Of a stretch of 48,201 nt of DNA, positions 24,643 to 33,877 are shown in pieces; position 1 is the stretch's first letter; each line of letters begins with the position of its first letter. Origin of the DNA: Rhodobacterales bacterium (GTDB lineage: Bacteria; Pseudomonadota; Alphaproteobacteria; Caulobacterales; Hyphomonadaceae); contig JACXUV010000036.1 of assembly GCA_014763715.1 (NCBI GenBank), positions 1 to 48,201 of the forward strand, given 5' to 3'. The position numbers were made by a program, and so were the translations under genes. A model generated the notes under the pieces. The model ran no database searches, was not told the DNA's origin, and was given only the letters and a program-made list of their open reading frames with translations.

Positions 24643-26397
24643 TTAAGGACGGTTCGGCAGGGGCTGTTCAGACTCCGCCTGCACAACGGCCGGCGCGTCA
24701 GGGCCCTTCAGGAGCTTCCCCTCGATCTGCGCCCGCTCCTGCTCCGCCGGATCCAGCTTCAACGACCGCTCCCACTGGTATTTCGCCTCCAGTTTCCGGT
24801 CCGTCCGCCAGTAGGCGTCGCCCAGATGGTCGTTCAGCGTGGGGTCGCCCGGCTCAAGTTCTACAGCTTTTTCAAGGAAGTAGGTCGCCAGCTCATAGCG
24901 GCCCAGCCGGTAATAGGCCCAGCCGAGGCTGTCCGTGATGAAGCCCGAATCCGGGTCATAGGTCAGCGCCGTCCGGATCAGGTTCAGCCCCTCCTCCAGA
25001 TTGATCCCCCGGTCGACATAGGCATAGCCAAGATAATTCAGCACCGCCGGACTGCGCGGCTGCAGCTCCAGCGCCAGCTTCAGGTCCATTTCCGCACCTT
25101 CCCAGTCATCCAGCGCTTCCCGCGTCGCGCCCCGCGTGAACATCAGGCGCCAGTCCACCCGCCCCTGATGGGCATCATCGCGGATCACCTCGGTCAGAAG
25201 CCGGTCAGCCTCCCGGTTGCGGGACAGCGAACGATAGATATCGGCGAGCTGGATCTGGAGCCCCCGGTCAGGATGCTTGGCCAGCGTCTGCCGCGCGACC
25301 TGCACAGCCTCATTCTCCCTGCCAAGCCGCAGCAGGGCCCAGGCAATCTGCCCGCGCGAGGCCGCATAGTACGGGGACGTTTCAGCAATACGGGAGAGCG
25401 CGCTGATCGCTTCTGTCTCACGCCCGGCCTTCTGCAGGGACTGCGCCCACAATGTGCGCGCCTCGTCCAGGTCCGGGTCGAGCGCCAGCGCGAGCACGAA
25501 ATAGACAGACGCCACGTCATCATCCGTCCGCGATACCAGCGCAGCAGCGGGCACATAGACGGCGAGCGCCGCACCTTGTTGGGGCGTCAGGCGGGTCACC
25601 TCGATCTCCTGCCCAGCCTCGATCTGCCGCTGCAGGCTGTCCAGCGCGGCATTCTCCCCGACCTCATTCCGGAAGGTCTGCAACAGCTCCACCGCACGGG
25701 GCCGTTGCCCACTTGCCGCCAGCAGGCGCGCATGGGCATTCAGCCCAACGGCCAGACGCGCGCCGGACTCCCAGAGCGCATCGAACGTCTCCAGCGCGGC
25801 CTCATCCTCATGTGCAGCCAGCTGAATCAAGCCCATTGTATAGAAGGTCGCGCTGTCGAGCCGGGAATCTCCCGTCAGCGTCTGACTGAGATAGGCTTCC
25901 GCCGCCCCCGGCCCTTCGCTGTGCATGATCCGCCAGGCGGAGATCCCGCGCGCCACAGTCCGGTTGAACGGGCCGAAGCCTTCTTCCGTGAGATATGCCG
26001 CCGAAACGGAATCCTTGCCATCCGCCATGGCCTGAATGCCAAGCGTCAGGCGTACAAGTGTACCGAAATTGCCGGCACCATGCGCCTTGTCTGCCAGACG
26101 CACGGCCTGACGGTAGTCACCAGACAGGAGCGCCGAGAAAACGGCCCGTTCGGCAATGCCTGTCGATTCAGGCGCCGTATCGATTGTGGCCGCATACCGG
26201 CTGGCCGCTTCACGAGGGTCATTGGTCATCGCCGCATAGCGGGCGACCAGAAAGTCCCCCAAGGCGGCGGCATCTTCCGGCGGGGCATAGGCAGAATCGA
26301 CAGAAAACCCATGCGAGCCGAACCCCGGATAGGAGGCGCATGCCGCACAGGTCAGCGACAGAAAGAAAGCGGAAACGGCCCCGGTTCGTCTCATCAT
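24643..26397 (-). CDS. TPR-repeat lipoprotein
   Basis: This encodes 584 residues with a signal peptide and lipobox (TCAAC), so it is probably lipid-anchored in the envelope. The rest is almost entirely helical with multiple tetratricopeptide repeats, clearest in the C-terminal half (AVLNYLGYAYVDRG, FITDSLGWAYYRLGRYELA, PTLNDHLGDAYWRTDR). The overall plan matches the large TPR proteins commonly found beside ispE in alphaproteobacteria. Such repeats bind other proteins; no catalytic motif is present. It precedes ispE with a five-base gap. The specific partner is unknown. Confidence 0.87.
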   Translation of the reverse strand: MMRRTGAVSAFFLSLTCAACASYPGFGSHGFSVDSAYAPPEDAAALGDFLVARYAAMTNDPREAASRYAATIDTAPESTGIAERAVFSALLSGDYRQAVRLADKAHGAGNFGTLVRLTLGIQAMADGKDSVSAAYLTEEGFGPFNRTVARGISAWRIMHSEGPGAAEAYLSQTLTGDSRLDSATFYTMGLIQLAAHEDEAALETFDALWESGARLAVGLNAHARLLAASGQRPRAVELLQTFRNEVGENAALDSLQRQIEAGQEIEVTRLTPQQGAALAVYVPAAALVSRTDDDVASVYFVLALALDPDLDEARTLWAQSLQKAGRETEAISALSRIAETSPYYAASRGQIAWALLRLGRENEAVQVARQTLAKHPDRGLQIQLADIYRSLSRNREADRLLTEVIRDDAHQGRVDWRLMFTRGATREALDDWEGAEMDLKLALELQPRSPAVLNYLGYAYVDRGINLEEGLNLIRTALTYDPDSGFITDSLGWAYYRLGRYELATYFLEKAVELEPGDPTLNDHLGDAYWRTDRKLEAKYQWERSLKLDPAEQERAQIEGKLLKGPDAPAVVQAESEQPLPNRP

Positions 26398-26446
26398 GAA
26401 AGTGTCTCAGTTCGTTCCCGGCCGGGCAAGCGAATTCCCCGGATCA

Positions 26447-27631
26447 TCAGCCCGAACGATCAGCCAACAGTTTCTCCTGCTGCAAAAAGAAGCGGTCGAT
26501 CCCCCGCTTGACCGCCGCCATGGACTTTTCACGGCCGGATCGGGACTGGAGCCTGTTGGCGTCATCCCGGTTGGTCAGAAAGCCCAGCTCCAGCAGGACG
26601 GCCGGCACATCCGGCGCGAGCAGGACGTAAAAGCCTGCATTCTTGTGCGTATCGCGCAGCACGGGCCCGGCCTGCTGCAATTCCGGTAACAGCAATTCCG
26701 CAAATGCCGCTGAATGCGTCTTGGTTTCGCGTTTCACCAGATCCTTGAGGATGCCTGTGATTGATTGGGCCGTGCCGTCCTCAATGGGGATTTCCCAGTC
26801 GTTCTTGCTGGCTTCCTTGTCGATGCGGGATTCGCCACGCGCCGAGATCGTGTAGACTGACGCCCCCGAAACCGTGCTGTTGCCTGCCGCATCGGCGTGC
26901 AGCGAAATGAACAGGTTCGCGCCCCAGTTCCGGGCAAGCGTCACACGGTCTTCCAGTTCAATGAATGTATCTGTTTCGCGTGTCAGGCGAACTTCGTAGC
27001 GCGGATCAGCTTCCAGCAGTGTTTTGAGCTGAAGTGCCGCTGCCAGCGTAATGTCCTTTTCCTTCTTCCCTGTCACAGCCAGGGCGCCAGGGTCCTTGCC
27101 GCCATGACCGGCATCGACAACGACGACATATTTCTTCTGGGAAACACCAGGGCGGAGCGCTGCCACTTCGCGGCGGGTCCCCGCATCGCTGAGGGCAGCC
27201 ATGGCCTTGGTCAGCTGGCGCATGTCGCGGCTGGCGACACTGGCGAAGCGGGCCTCAGACACGGTGTCGAGGTCGATAATGACCCGGTGGTCAGTTGCAG
27301 TCCCCGTTGGCGGCAGGGTCAGTACACGCGTCACCATGAGCGGACGGTCGAGGCTGAAGCGCAGCTCTGGCCCTGTCACGGCCCAGCCGGGCACGCCGCC
27401 CATGCCAGTGCCAGACCGGGCACTTGCCCCGCCGCGCAGGGGCAACACGATGGAACGACCGCTCGCCCCTTCGACCATATAGGCCCTCGGATCCTGGGCC
27501 GTATCCGTCCAGATCGTGATTCGGGTCGGTGCCCCGTTGCCGACAATGCGCACATCACGCACCTCGGCCATGGCCTGCACGGCCCCGAGACACATGGCGA
27601 TCGCCAGGAAAATCACCCGAAAAATCAACAT
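26447..27631 (-). CDS. amiC: N-acetylmuramoyl-L-alanine amidase with AMIN domain
   Basis: This 394-residue periplasmic zinc amidase cleaves the bond between MurNAc and the stem peptide, mainly for daughter cell separation. A signal peptide ends near AMA (residue 22). An AMIN domain follows to about residue 130, then an Amidase_3 domain from about 170. The zinc and catalytic residues are present: His in VVVDAGHGGKDPGA, Glu in FIELEDRV, His in SLHADA and Glu in LLELGFLTN. The gene is the first of the minus-strand set leading to the TPR lipoprotein, separated from it by 49 bases. AmiC is the usual name for the AMIN plus Amidase_3 arrangement. Confidence 0.93.
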   Translation of the reverse strand: MLIFRVIFLAIAMCLGAVQAMAEVRDVRIVGNGAPTRITIWTDTAQDPRAYMVEGASGRSIVLPLRGGASARSGTGMGGVPGWAVTGPELRFSLDRPLMVTRVLTLPPTGTATDHRVIIDLDTVSEARFASVASRDMRQLTKAMAALSDAGTRREVAALRPGVSQKKYVVVVDAGHGGKDPGALAVTGKKEKDITLAAALQLKTLLEADPRYEVRLTRETDTFIELEDRVTLARNWGANLFISLHADAAGNSTVSGASVYTISARGESRIDKEASKNDWEIPIEDGTAQSITGILKDLVKRETKTHSAAFAELLLPELQQAGPVLRDTHKNAGFYVLLAPDVPAVLLELGFLTNRDDANRLQSRSGREKSMAAVKRGIDRFFLQQEKLLADRSG

Positions 27632-28062
27632 CTAGTTGATCTATTTACCACCAGAAGACAACGAAACGATTGAATGAACTGTCTCCATAGCAAATGGAAC
27701 ATTAACCCACGATTGACCGCAGCTAATCAGCAACAGCAGCCGATTCACGATTTGACTCTTTTCTTAGGCGAGAAAATTGGGCACTATCCGGGCCGTAGCC
27801 GGATTGTCGCGCTACAACGCAAGTTTCCTTATGACGCGCCAGCGATCCCGGCTCACCGTATACAGGTCAGCGGGCGCCGCGCTCCGGAAAGCAGAGCAAA
27901 TGAACACGGGTGCCGCCCATAAATCCGCTTATTCTATGCCGCCAAGACGGCATGAAGGCGGTCGTGCCTGCACCCATCACCTCAATATACAGACCGGCCA
28001 GCTCGACTGTCTGAGGCGGAAAACGCCCGTGACAGCAGCGCCGGATCAAAAGGTTCCCATAC
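27632..28062 (+). promoter_or_regulatory. amiC-rne divergent intergenic region with probable rne leader
   Basis: This 431-base gap has no convincing gene. It must hold the divergent amiC and rne promoters and probably a long rne 5' leader. Two small hairpins are visible: ATCCGG-N7-CCGGAT at 27786-27804 and ATGCCG-N6-CGGCAT at 27936-27953. In E. coli, RNase E represses its own synthesis through a long structured leader; a similar role here is inference. A TTGACT at 27752 resembles a -35 box but lacks a good -10. Confidence 0.45.
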
Positions 28063-30780
28063 ATGAGCAAACTCATGCTGATCGACGCCGCCCACCCGGA
28101 AGAGACCCGTGTGGCGATCGTCAACAACGGGCAGGTCGACGACTTCGACTTCGAAACAACCGGTAACGAACAACTCCGCGGCAATATCTACCTGGCAAAG
28201 GTAACGCGAGTGGAGCCGTCGCTGCAGGCGGCCTTCGTCGAATATGGCGGCAACCGCCATGGCTTCCTCGCCTTCAGCGAGATCCATCCGGATTACTACC
28301 AGCTTCCGGCCGAAGACCGCGAAGCCCTCCTGCGCGAGGCTGCTGAAGAAGCCGCCGCCGCCATTGAGGATGACGACGAGGAAGACGACGAAAACGGCAC
28401 ATCTGCCGAGGTCGACGACGCGTCCGATGACAATGGCGAGGAAGACGAGGCAAGCGCCGAAGACGACTCGTCTGAAGAGGATGATGAGGACGAAGCCGAA
28501 GACGCTTCCGCCGAAGAAGACAGCAATGGCGAGGACGGCGAGAAGAAAGCCAAGCCTGCCAAGGCGGCCAGCCGCAAACCGGCCCGCAAATCATCCAGCC
28601 GGACCTCCATCTCCAAGCGCTACAAGATCCAGGAAGTTATCCGTCGCCGCCAGGTGATGCTGGTGCAGGTGGTGAAGGAAGAACGCGGCTCCAAAGGCGC
28701 GGCGCTGACCACCTACCTCTCCTTGGCCGGCCGTTACTCGGTTCTGATGCCGAACACGCCGCGGGGCGGCGGAATTTCCCGCAAGATCGTCAACAGCGCT
28801 GACCGCAAGCGCCTGAAATCCATCGTTTCCGAACTGGATGTGCCGGAAGGCATGGGCCTGATCGTGCGCACGGCTGGCGCCAAGCGCACCAAGGCAGAGA
28901 TCAAGCGCGACTACGAATACCTCTCGAAGCTGTGGGAAACCATCGTCGAGAAGACCCTCTCTTCCGAAGCGCCAACCCTGGTCAATGCCGAAGGCGGCCT
29001 TGTCCATCGCGCCATGCGGGACATGTTCGACAAGGAGATCGAGGAAGTCCTCGTCCAAGGCGAAGATGCCTATCGCGAAGCGAAGGACCTCGCCAAGCTG
29101 ATCATGCCGAGCCAGGCAAAGAAGGTTCAGCAATGGAAGGAAGAAGACCCGCTGTTCGTGTCCGAAGCGGTCGAGGAACAGCTTGATTCCATCTACTCCC
29201 CGGTCGTGCAGCTGAAGTCCGGCGGCTACCTCGTCATCAACCAGACCGAAGCGCTGGTCGCGATCGACGTGAACTCCGGCAAGGCGACCCGCGAGCGCAA
29301 CATCGAGCAGACGGCTGTCCGCACAAACCTCGAAGCTGCGGAAGAAGCCTGCCGCCAGATGCGCCTGCGCGACCTGGCCGGCCTCGTCGTGATCGACTTC
29401 ATCGACATGGACGAGAACAAGAACAATCGCGCCGTCGAGAAGAAGCTGAAGGAATGCCTGAAGGTCGACCGTGCCCGCGTACAGCATGGCCGGATCTCAC
29501 AGTTCGGCCTGATGGAGATCTCCCGCCAGCGCCGCCGTCAGGGCGTTCTGCAGGCGACTTCAGATCCCTGCCCGTCCTGTAACGGAACCGGGCGCCGCCG
29601 CTCGATCCCGTCGGCTGCCCTGCAGCTGATCCGGGCAATTGAGGCGCGCGCAGCGACCGGCGGCCTGAAATCCATCTCGGTGAAAGCACCGACGGATGTG
29701 GCCCTCTACATCCTCAACAACAAACGCGAAGCGCTGATCGAGATCGAGCGGATGGCAGGCTTTGCCGTCTCCATCCACTCCTCGGAAGATATGCTGCCCG
29801 GCGACTTCAGCATCGACGCCGAACGCGACCCGAACGCCCGGCCGAAGAAGCGCAAGCCGCCGCGGTCGCTGCAGAAACCGTCCAAACCCGCACCGTCTGA
29901 TGAGGATGATGAGGATATCGAGGACGAAGTCGACGCCGAGGAAGCGGCCGATGAGACCGACGCTGAGGAAGACGACGAGAAGAAACCGTCGCGCCGCAAG
30001 CGCCGCCGCCGCGGCGGCCGCCGCCGCAACAAGGGCGACCGAGAAACCGGCATGGAAGTTGTCGATGGGGAAGCTCCTATCGTGGCCCTGGAAGACGAGG
30101 ATTCTGACGCGGAAGCCGCAGACGATGACTCGGATGATGACGAGGGCGAAGGCAGCGAAGCAACCGCCGAAGACGGCTCCGAAACAACGCGAAAGCGCCG
30201 CCGCCGGGGCCGCCGCGGTGGCCGCCGCCGCCGTCGCAGCAATGGTGACCGCACCGAAGGTTCGGAAAACGGAGACGAGAACGTGCCCTCCGATGGTGGG
30301 GCCTATCTCGACGGCCTGGCCGCCAGCGCACCACACATGCTTGACGAAGAACCGCCCGCACAGCTGGAAGGAGCGGAACCGGAAATCATGCCGGAAACCG
30401 TCGCCGAAGAAGCCGTCACCATGGTGAAGGCCGAAGCGGAAGCCGAGACAGAGGCACAGCCTGAAGAACAGGACAAACCGAAGCGCCCCCGCCGCTCCCG
30501 CACCCGCAAGAGCGAACCGAAAGAAGAGACGGTGGCTGAAGCCCCTGTTTCAGAGCCTGCATCTGAAATGAGCAACCTGCCGGAACCGGAAGTCATGCCG
30601 TCCGAAGTTGCCGCAGAGGCCGTCGAAGACGTGGCCGCCGAAGTTGAGGCAGAAGCCGTCATCGCCCATATCGAAGAGAGTGCCGCAGAACCTGCTCCTG
30701 CCCCGGAACCCGTTCCGGCAGAGACCAAAGAACCGGCCGCACCGCGTCGCACAGGCTGGTGGTCCCGCGCCAAAAAGTAA
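28063..30780 (+). CDS. rne: Ribonuclease E
   Basis: This 905-residue essential endoribonuclease is the core of the RNA degradosome. The S1 RNA-binding domain (from about residue 35) is split by a very acidic insert, residues 101-160, and a basic stretch up to 190, as is typical in alphaproteobacteria. The catalytic magnesium ligands Asp402 (AIDVNSG) and Asp445 (VIDFIDM) and the zinc-link cysteines Cys503 and Cys506 (CPSCNGTG) are present. The C-terminal half is disordered, alternating acidic runs with Arg-rich blocks (RRKRRRRGGRRR), which likely bind RNA. It ends in a GWWSRAKK tail resembling the GWW peptide that binds PNPase in Caulobacter. AAAGG lies about nine bases before the ATG. Confidence 0.97.
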   Translation: MSKLMLIDAAHPEETRVAIVNNGQVDDFDFETTGNEQLRGNIYLAKVTRVEPSLQAAFVEYGGNRHGFLAFSEIHPDYYQLPAEDREALLREAAEEAAAAIEDDDEEDDENGTSAEVDDASDDNGEEDEASAEDDSSEEDDEDEAEDASAEEDSNGEDGEKKAKPAKAASRKPARKSSSRTSISKRYKIQEVIRRRQVMLVQVVKEERGSKGAALTTYLSLAGRYSVLMPNTPRGGGISRKIVNSADRKRLKSIVSELDVPEGMGLIVRTAGAKRTKAEIKRDYEYLSKLWETIVEKTLSSEAPTLVNAEGGLVHRAMRDMFDKEIEEVLVQGEDAYREAKDLAKLIMPSQAKKVQQWKEEDPLFVSEAVEEQLDSIYSPVVQLKSGGYLVINQTEALVAIDVNSGKATRERNIEQTAVRTNLEAAEEACRQMRLRDLAGLVVIDFIDMDENKNNRAVEKKLKECLKVDRARVQHGRISQFGLMEISRQRRRQGVLQATSDPCPSCNGTGRRRSIPSAALQLIRAIEARAATGGLKSISVKAPTDVALYILNNKREALIEIERMAGFAVSIHSSEDMLPGDFSIDAERDPNARPKKRKPPRSLQKPSKPAPSDEDDEDIEDEVDAEEAADETDAEEDDEKKPSRRKRRRRGGRRRNKGDRETGMEVVDGEAPIVALEDEDSDAEAADDDSDDDEGEGSEATAEDGSETTRKRRRRGRRGGRRRRRSNGDRTEGSENGDENVPSDGGAYLDGLAASAPHMLDEEPPAQLEGAEPEIMPETVAEEAVTMVKAEAEAETEAQPEEQDKPKRPRRSRTRKSEPKEETVAEAPVSEPASEMSNLPEPEVMPSEVAAEAVEDVAAEVEAEAVIAHIEESAAEPAPAPEPVPAETKEPAAPRRTGWWSRAKK

Positions 30781-30807
30781 ATTGGCGCCTTATTCCCAAG
30801 ACAAACA

Positions 30808-30838
30808 AAAAGGCCGGAGCATTGCTCCGGCCTTTTTT
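30808..30838. terminator. Bidirectional terminator after rne
   Basis: An 11-base perfect stem (AAGGCCGGAGC with its complement) and a three-base loop ATT are followed by T6 on the plus strand and T5 on the minus strand. It separates convergent rne and the secreted hypothetical gene. Confidence 0.93.
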
Positions 30839-30867
30839 GGGACCGTATTACGACTACGTCAGGAAGG

Positions 30868-31491
30868 TCAGCAACCGCCCTCAAGGATAGGAACCAGCCG
30901 CCGACGTCTGACATCAAAAAGCATGATTTGTCCGAGATAGGCCCCCTCCTTCATGTAAAACACGCGAGGCTTCTCATCGATAAGGTCATCAAGCTGCTCA
31001 AGAGTCATGGATTTGAGGTTTTCGGTGAACCGCCAAGCATCGGCTCTTGCCTCGCAAGCGTCCAAGTCTTCAAGGCACTCCCGCGCTTCATCAATTTCTG
31101 TCTTGTATGCAAGGTCACCCGCACCACTGGCCACAGGCGCAGTTGCCAGATCCCGAACGAGCTGATGATGCGCCTCTTCATACCACAATTCACATGGCAC
31201 TTCGTCATCAATGAATTTCTCACCGACCTGCCGGTCAATCAGGACATCACCATTTTCATAAGTAGCAATCTGAGTAATCAGCGGCCAAATGCTTGCGCCC
31301 CCTTTTCTTGCGGCAACAAACGATGTGCGAACCTGAATTTCCTCGCCCGCGACATGCACCGTGTCAGTAAATGTCTCGTTGCAGACATCGCTGAACGGTT
31401 CGAAGCCCTCATCCGCCATCGCTAGAGGCGTCATCCACACAATCGCAAAAGTCAGAAGAGCAAACGACCTGAGCATCCCACTCAGTAACAT
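30868..31491 (-). CDS. Secreted protein of unknown function, AT-rich gene
   Basis: This encodes about 207 residues with a signal peptide (LLTFAIVWMTPLAMA, cleavage after about residue 27). The mature protein is mixed, with Cys residues in SDVCNETF, VPCELWYE, ECLEDLDACEA and a terminal EGGC, suggesting disulfides in the periplasm. The gene is near 43% GC over 31201-31260, lower than its neighbours, which may mean recent transfer. I chose the ATG at 31491 because AAGGA lies four bases upstream; an earlier start would put charges before the signal. No family is recognised. It sits alone between two terminators. Confidence 0.68.
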   Translation of the reverse strand: MLLSGMLRSFALLTFAIVWMTPLAMADEGFEPFSDVCNETFTDTVHVAGEEIQVRTSFVAARKGGASIWPLITQIATYENGDVLIDRQVGEKFIDDEVPCELWYEEAHHQLVRDLATAPVASGAGDLAYKTEIDEARECLEDLDACEARADAWRFTENLKSMTLEQLDDLIDEKPRVFYMKEGAYLGQIMLFDVRRRRLVPILEGGC

Positions 31492-31544
31492 TTTTTCCTT
31501 GGCAGCACGTATCGCCACACGGACAAATTTTCAGGATATCGAAC

Positions 31545-31577
31545 AAAAAAGGCTGGAGCTGTGCTGCTCCAGCCTTT
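31545..31577 (-). terminator. Intrinsic terminator of the fadJ unit
   Basis: On the minus strand a 12-base stem (AAAGGCTGGAGC type) with a six-base loop is followed by a run of six T residues, 35 bases after the fadJ-type stop. It closes the acyl-CoA catabolic operon. Confidence 0.92.
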
Positions 31578-31611
31578 CAATTGGTTACGGGCGTTTGTCA
31601 GCCCATGTCCT

Positions 31612-33846
31612 TTATGCGGCAGCAGCCGCCTTGGTGCCGGCCGGCGGGAAACGGTCATAGAAACCTTCGCCTTTCGCGGCCATGTCGCGCAGGAGGGCTG
31701 GCGGCTCGAAGCGCTCGCCATACTTCGCAGCGAGGCGGTCAGCCTCCGCAACGAACTCCTTGATGCCCCAGATCAGATCAACATAGGAGCAGCAACCGCC
31801 CGTGAACGGCGCAAAGCCCCAAGCGAGGATCGAGCCGATATCCGCATCGCGCGCATCGGTGATCACACCTTCGTCAAAGCAGCGAGCCACTTCGATGGCC
31901 TGACGCACCAGGAAGCGGTTCGTCAGCTCCTTCTTCAGCGTCGGCGGACATTCGTCCACCTTCACTTCGATCATTTTGTTGATATCGGGCCAGAGGCGTT
32001 CCGGCTTGCCCTTTTCGTTATAGTCGTAGAAGCCCTTGCCAGCCTTGCGGCCAACGCGGCCCTGGTCTTCGACCAACCAGGCAAGGAATTGAGTACGCTC
32101 ATCCCCTTGCAGGTCCACCCCAGCGGCTTCAGCCGTAGCGCGGGTCACTTTCAGACCGGTGTCGAGTCCAACAGAGTCAGACACTTCAAGCGGCCCCATC
32201 GGCATGCCGCACTGACGGCCGACATTCTCGATGATGGCTGGCTTGATGCCTTCCGCCAGCATTTCCATGCCTTCGCGCGTATAGGTGCCGAAGCAACGCG
32301 AGGTGTAGAAGCCGCGGCTGTCGTTCACAGCAATCGGCGTCTTGCGGATGGCGAGCACATAATCGATCGCCTTGGCGAGCGTTGCTTCGCTGGTTTCCTT
32401 GCCGGAGATGATCTCCACGAGGCCCATACGTTCCACCGGCGAGAAGAAGTGAATGCCGATGAAGTTTTCCGGACGCTTCGATGCCTTGGCGAGGCCCGTG
32501 ATCGGCAGGGTCGAGGTGTTGGACCCGAATACGGCAGTCTCATCCAGAACGGCTTCGGCCATCTGGGTGATCTTGGCTTTGAGTTCTTCGTTTTCGAACA
32601 CGGCTTCGATCACGAGATCGGCGCCTTTGACGTCGTCATAATTGTCCGTCGTGGTGATCAGGTCGAGCAGGGCATCGCCCTTCTCTTTTGTGGACTTGCC
32701 GCGCGACACATCCTTGTCGACGAGACGGCGGGAATAGTCCTTGCCCTTCTCGGCGTTCTCTTTGGAGACATCGACCAGAACCGTCGGGATGCCCGCCTTG
32801 GCCTGAACATAGGCAATACCTGCGCCCATCAGACCGGCGCCGATAACGGCGATCTTCTTGAACTCCGTCTTCGGATGACCTGCCGGACGGTTTGCGCCTT
32901 TCGACAGTTCCTGCATCGACAGGAACAGCGAACGGATCATGGCTTTCGCTTCCGGGCGCTGCTGGGTGTTGATGAAGTAGCGCGTCTCGATGCGCAGGCC
33001 GGCATCGATCGGCACCTGAATGCCTTCATAGATGCAGGACAGGATGTTCTTCTGGGCCGGGTAATTACCGTATGTCTTCGAGGCCAGCATCATGTTGGCG
33101 AACGTCGCCACCTGGCCCGCCCCCGGAGACTTGTGCGGCACACCGCCCGGAACCTTGAAGCCCTTCTCATCCCACGGCGCCTTGGCCGTCGGATTGGCTT
33201 TCACCCAGGCCTTGGCCTTGGCAACGGTTTCCGATGACGGAGCAAGTTCCTGCACCACGCCCATGGCGAGGGCCTTCTCTGCGTTGAAGCTTTCCCCCTG
33301 CAGGATCAGCGGCAGAGCAGCCTGCACACCAACGAGGCGCGGCAGGCGCTGCGTACCGCCTGCCCCTGGCAGAAGACCGATCTTTGCTTCCGGCAGGCCA
33401 AACTGCAGCTTCGGATTATCATTCGCAGCCACGCGATAGTGGCAGGCAAGCGCCACTTCGAGGCCGCCACCAAGAGCCAGACCGTTCAGCGCCACGGCCA
33501 CCGGCTTGCCGCAGGTTTCCAGCTTGCGCAGCGTGCCGTTGAGGGAAAAGCCCTGTTCGAACTGCTGTTTCTTCAGTTCCGCTTCGGAGAGTTCCTTCTT
33601 CTCACCGCCACCGCCAGCGCGCTGGTTCATTTCGCCAAGGTCCGCCCCGGCGCAGAAGCCGCTCGGCTTGCCGGAGGAAATGACAAGGCCCTTGATGGCA
33701 TCGTTGGACGCCACTTCCTTGGTGATCGCGATGATATCAGCAACGGCCTTGCCCGTCAGCGTGTTCATGCTGCGGCCCGGCACGTCGAACACAGCGTGTG
33801 CGATGCCGTCAGCGTCGATATCCCAACCAAATGTCTCGAGTTTCAT
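31612..33846 (-). CDS. fadJ: Fatty acid oxidation complex alpha chain (enoyl-CoA hydratase / 3-hydroxyacyl-CoA dehydrogenase)
   Basis: This 744-residue bifunctional enzyme catalyses steps two and three of beta-oxidation. The N-terminal crotonase domain, residues about 1-280, has the oxyanion-hole segments around GFCAGADLGEM and ALGGGLEVALACHYR and the catalytic region GLPEAKIGLLPGAGGTQRLPR. The NAD-binding domain begins near residue 325 with VIGAGLMGAGIAYV. The 3-hydroxyacyl-CoA dehydrogenase C-terminal domains follow (FIGIHFFSPVERMGLVEII, NDSRGFYTSRCF). It is the last gene of the unit led by the acyl-CoA dehydrogenase at 36900. It follows the thiolase with 31 bases between; the ribosome binding site is weak. 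FadJ versus FadB naming is a matter of convention. Confidence 0.94.
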   Translation of the reverse strand: MKLETFGWDIDADGIAHAVFDVPGRSMNTLTGKAVADIIAITKEVASNDAIKGLVISSGKPSGFCAGADLGEMNQRAGGGGEKKELSEAELKKQQFEQGFSLNGTLRKLETCGKPVAVALNGLALGGGLEVALACHYRVAANDNPKLQFGLPEAKIGLLPGAGGTQRLPRLVGVQAALPLILQGESFNAEKALAMGVVQELAPSSETVAKAKAWVKANPTAKAPWDEKGFKVPGGVPHKSPGAGQVATFANMMLASKTYGNYPAQKNILSCIYEGIQVPIDAGLRIETRYFINTQQRPEAKAMIRSLFLSMQELSKGANRPAGHPKTEFKKIAVIGAGLMGAGIAYVQAKAGIPTVLVDVSKENAEKGKDYSRRLVDKDVSRGKSTKEKGDALLDLITTTDNYDDVKGADLVIEAVFENEELKAKITQMAEAVLDETAVFGSNTSTLPITGLAKASKRPENFIGIHFFSPVERMGLVEIISGKETSEATLAKAIDYVLAIRKTPIAVNDSRGFYTSRCFGTYTREGMEMLAEGIKPAIIENVGRQCGMPMGPLEVSDSVGLDTGLKVTRATAEAAGVDLQGDERTQFLAWLVEDQGRVGRKAGKGFYDYNEKGKPERLWPDINKMIEVKVDECPPTLKKELTNRFLVRQAIEVARCFDEGVITDARDADIGSILAWGFAPFTGGCCSYVDLIWGIKEFVAEADRLAAKYGERFEPPALLRDMAAKGEGFYDRFPPAGTKAAAAA

Positions 33847-33877
33847 GATACTGTATTCCGATTATTCTGTGTGAGGA

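Noticed and set aside
24826-26511. Plus-strand frame of 561 codons opposite the TPR lipoprotein
   Set aside because: Antisense to a well-supported TPR protein, with shadow-type composition.
27706-27720. TTAA-N7-TTGA upstream of rne as a CtrA site
   Set aside because: One mismatch in the second half and far from the coding start; too weak to list.
27900-28166. Open frame running from the rne leader into the rne coding region
   Set aside because: It overlaps the first 100 bases of rne in another frame, has no ribosome binding site and no family features.
31561-33237. Plus-strand frame of 558 codons opposite the fadJ-type gene
   Set aside because: Antisense shadow of a clear multifunctional enzyme; no plausible start signal or family.
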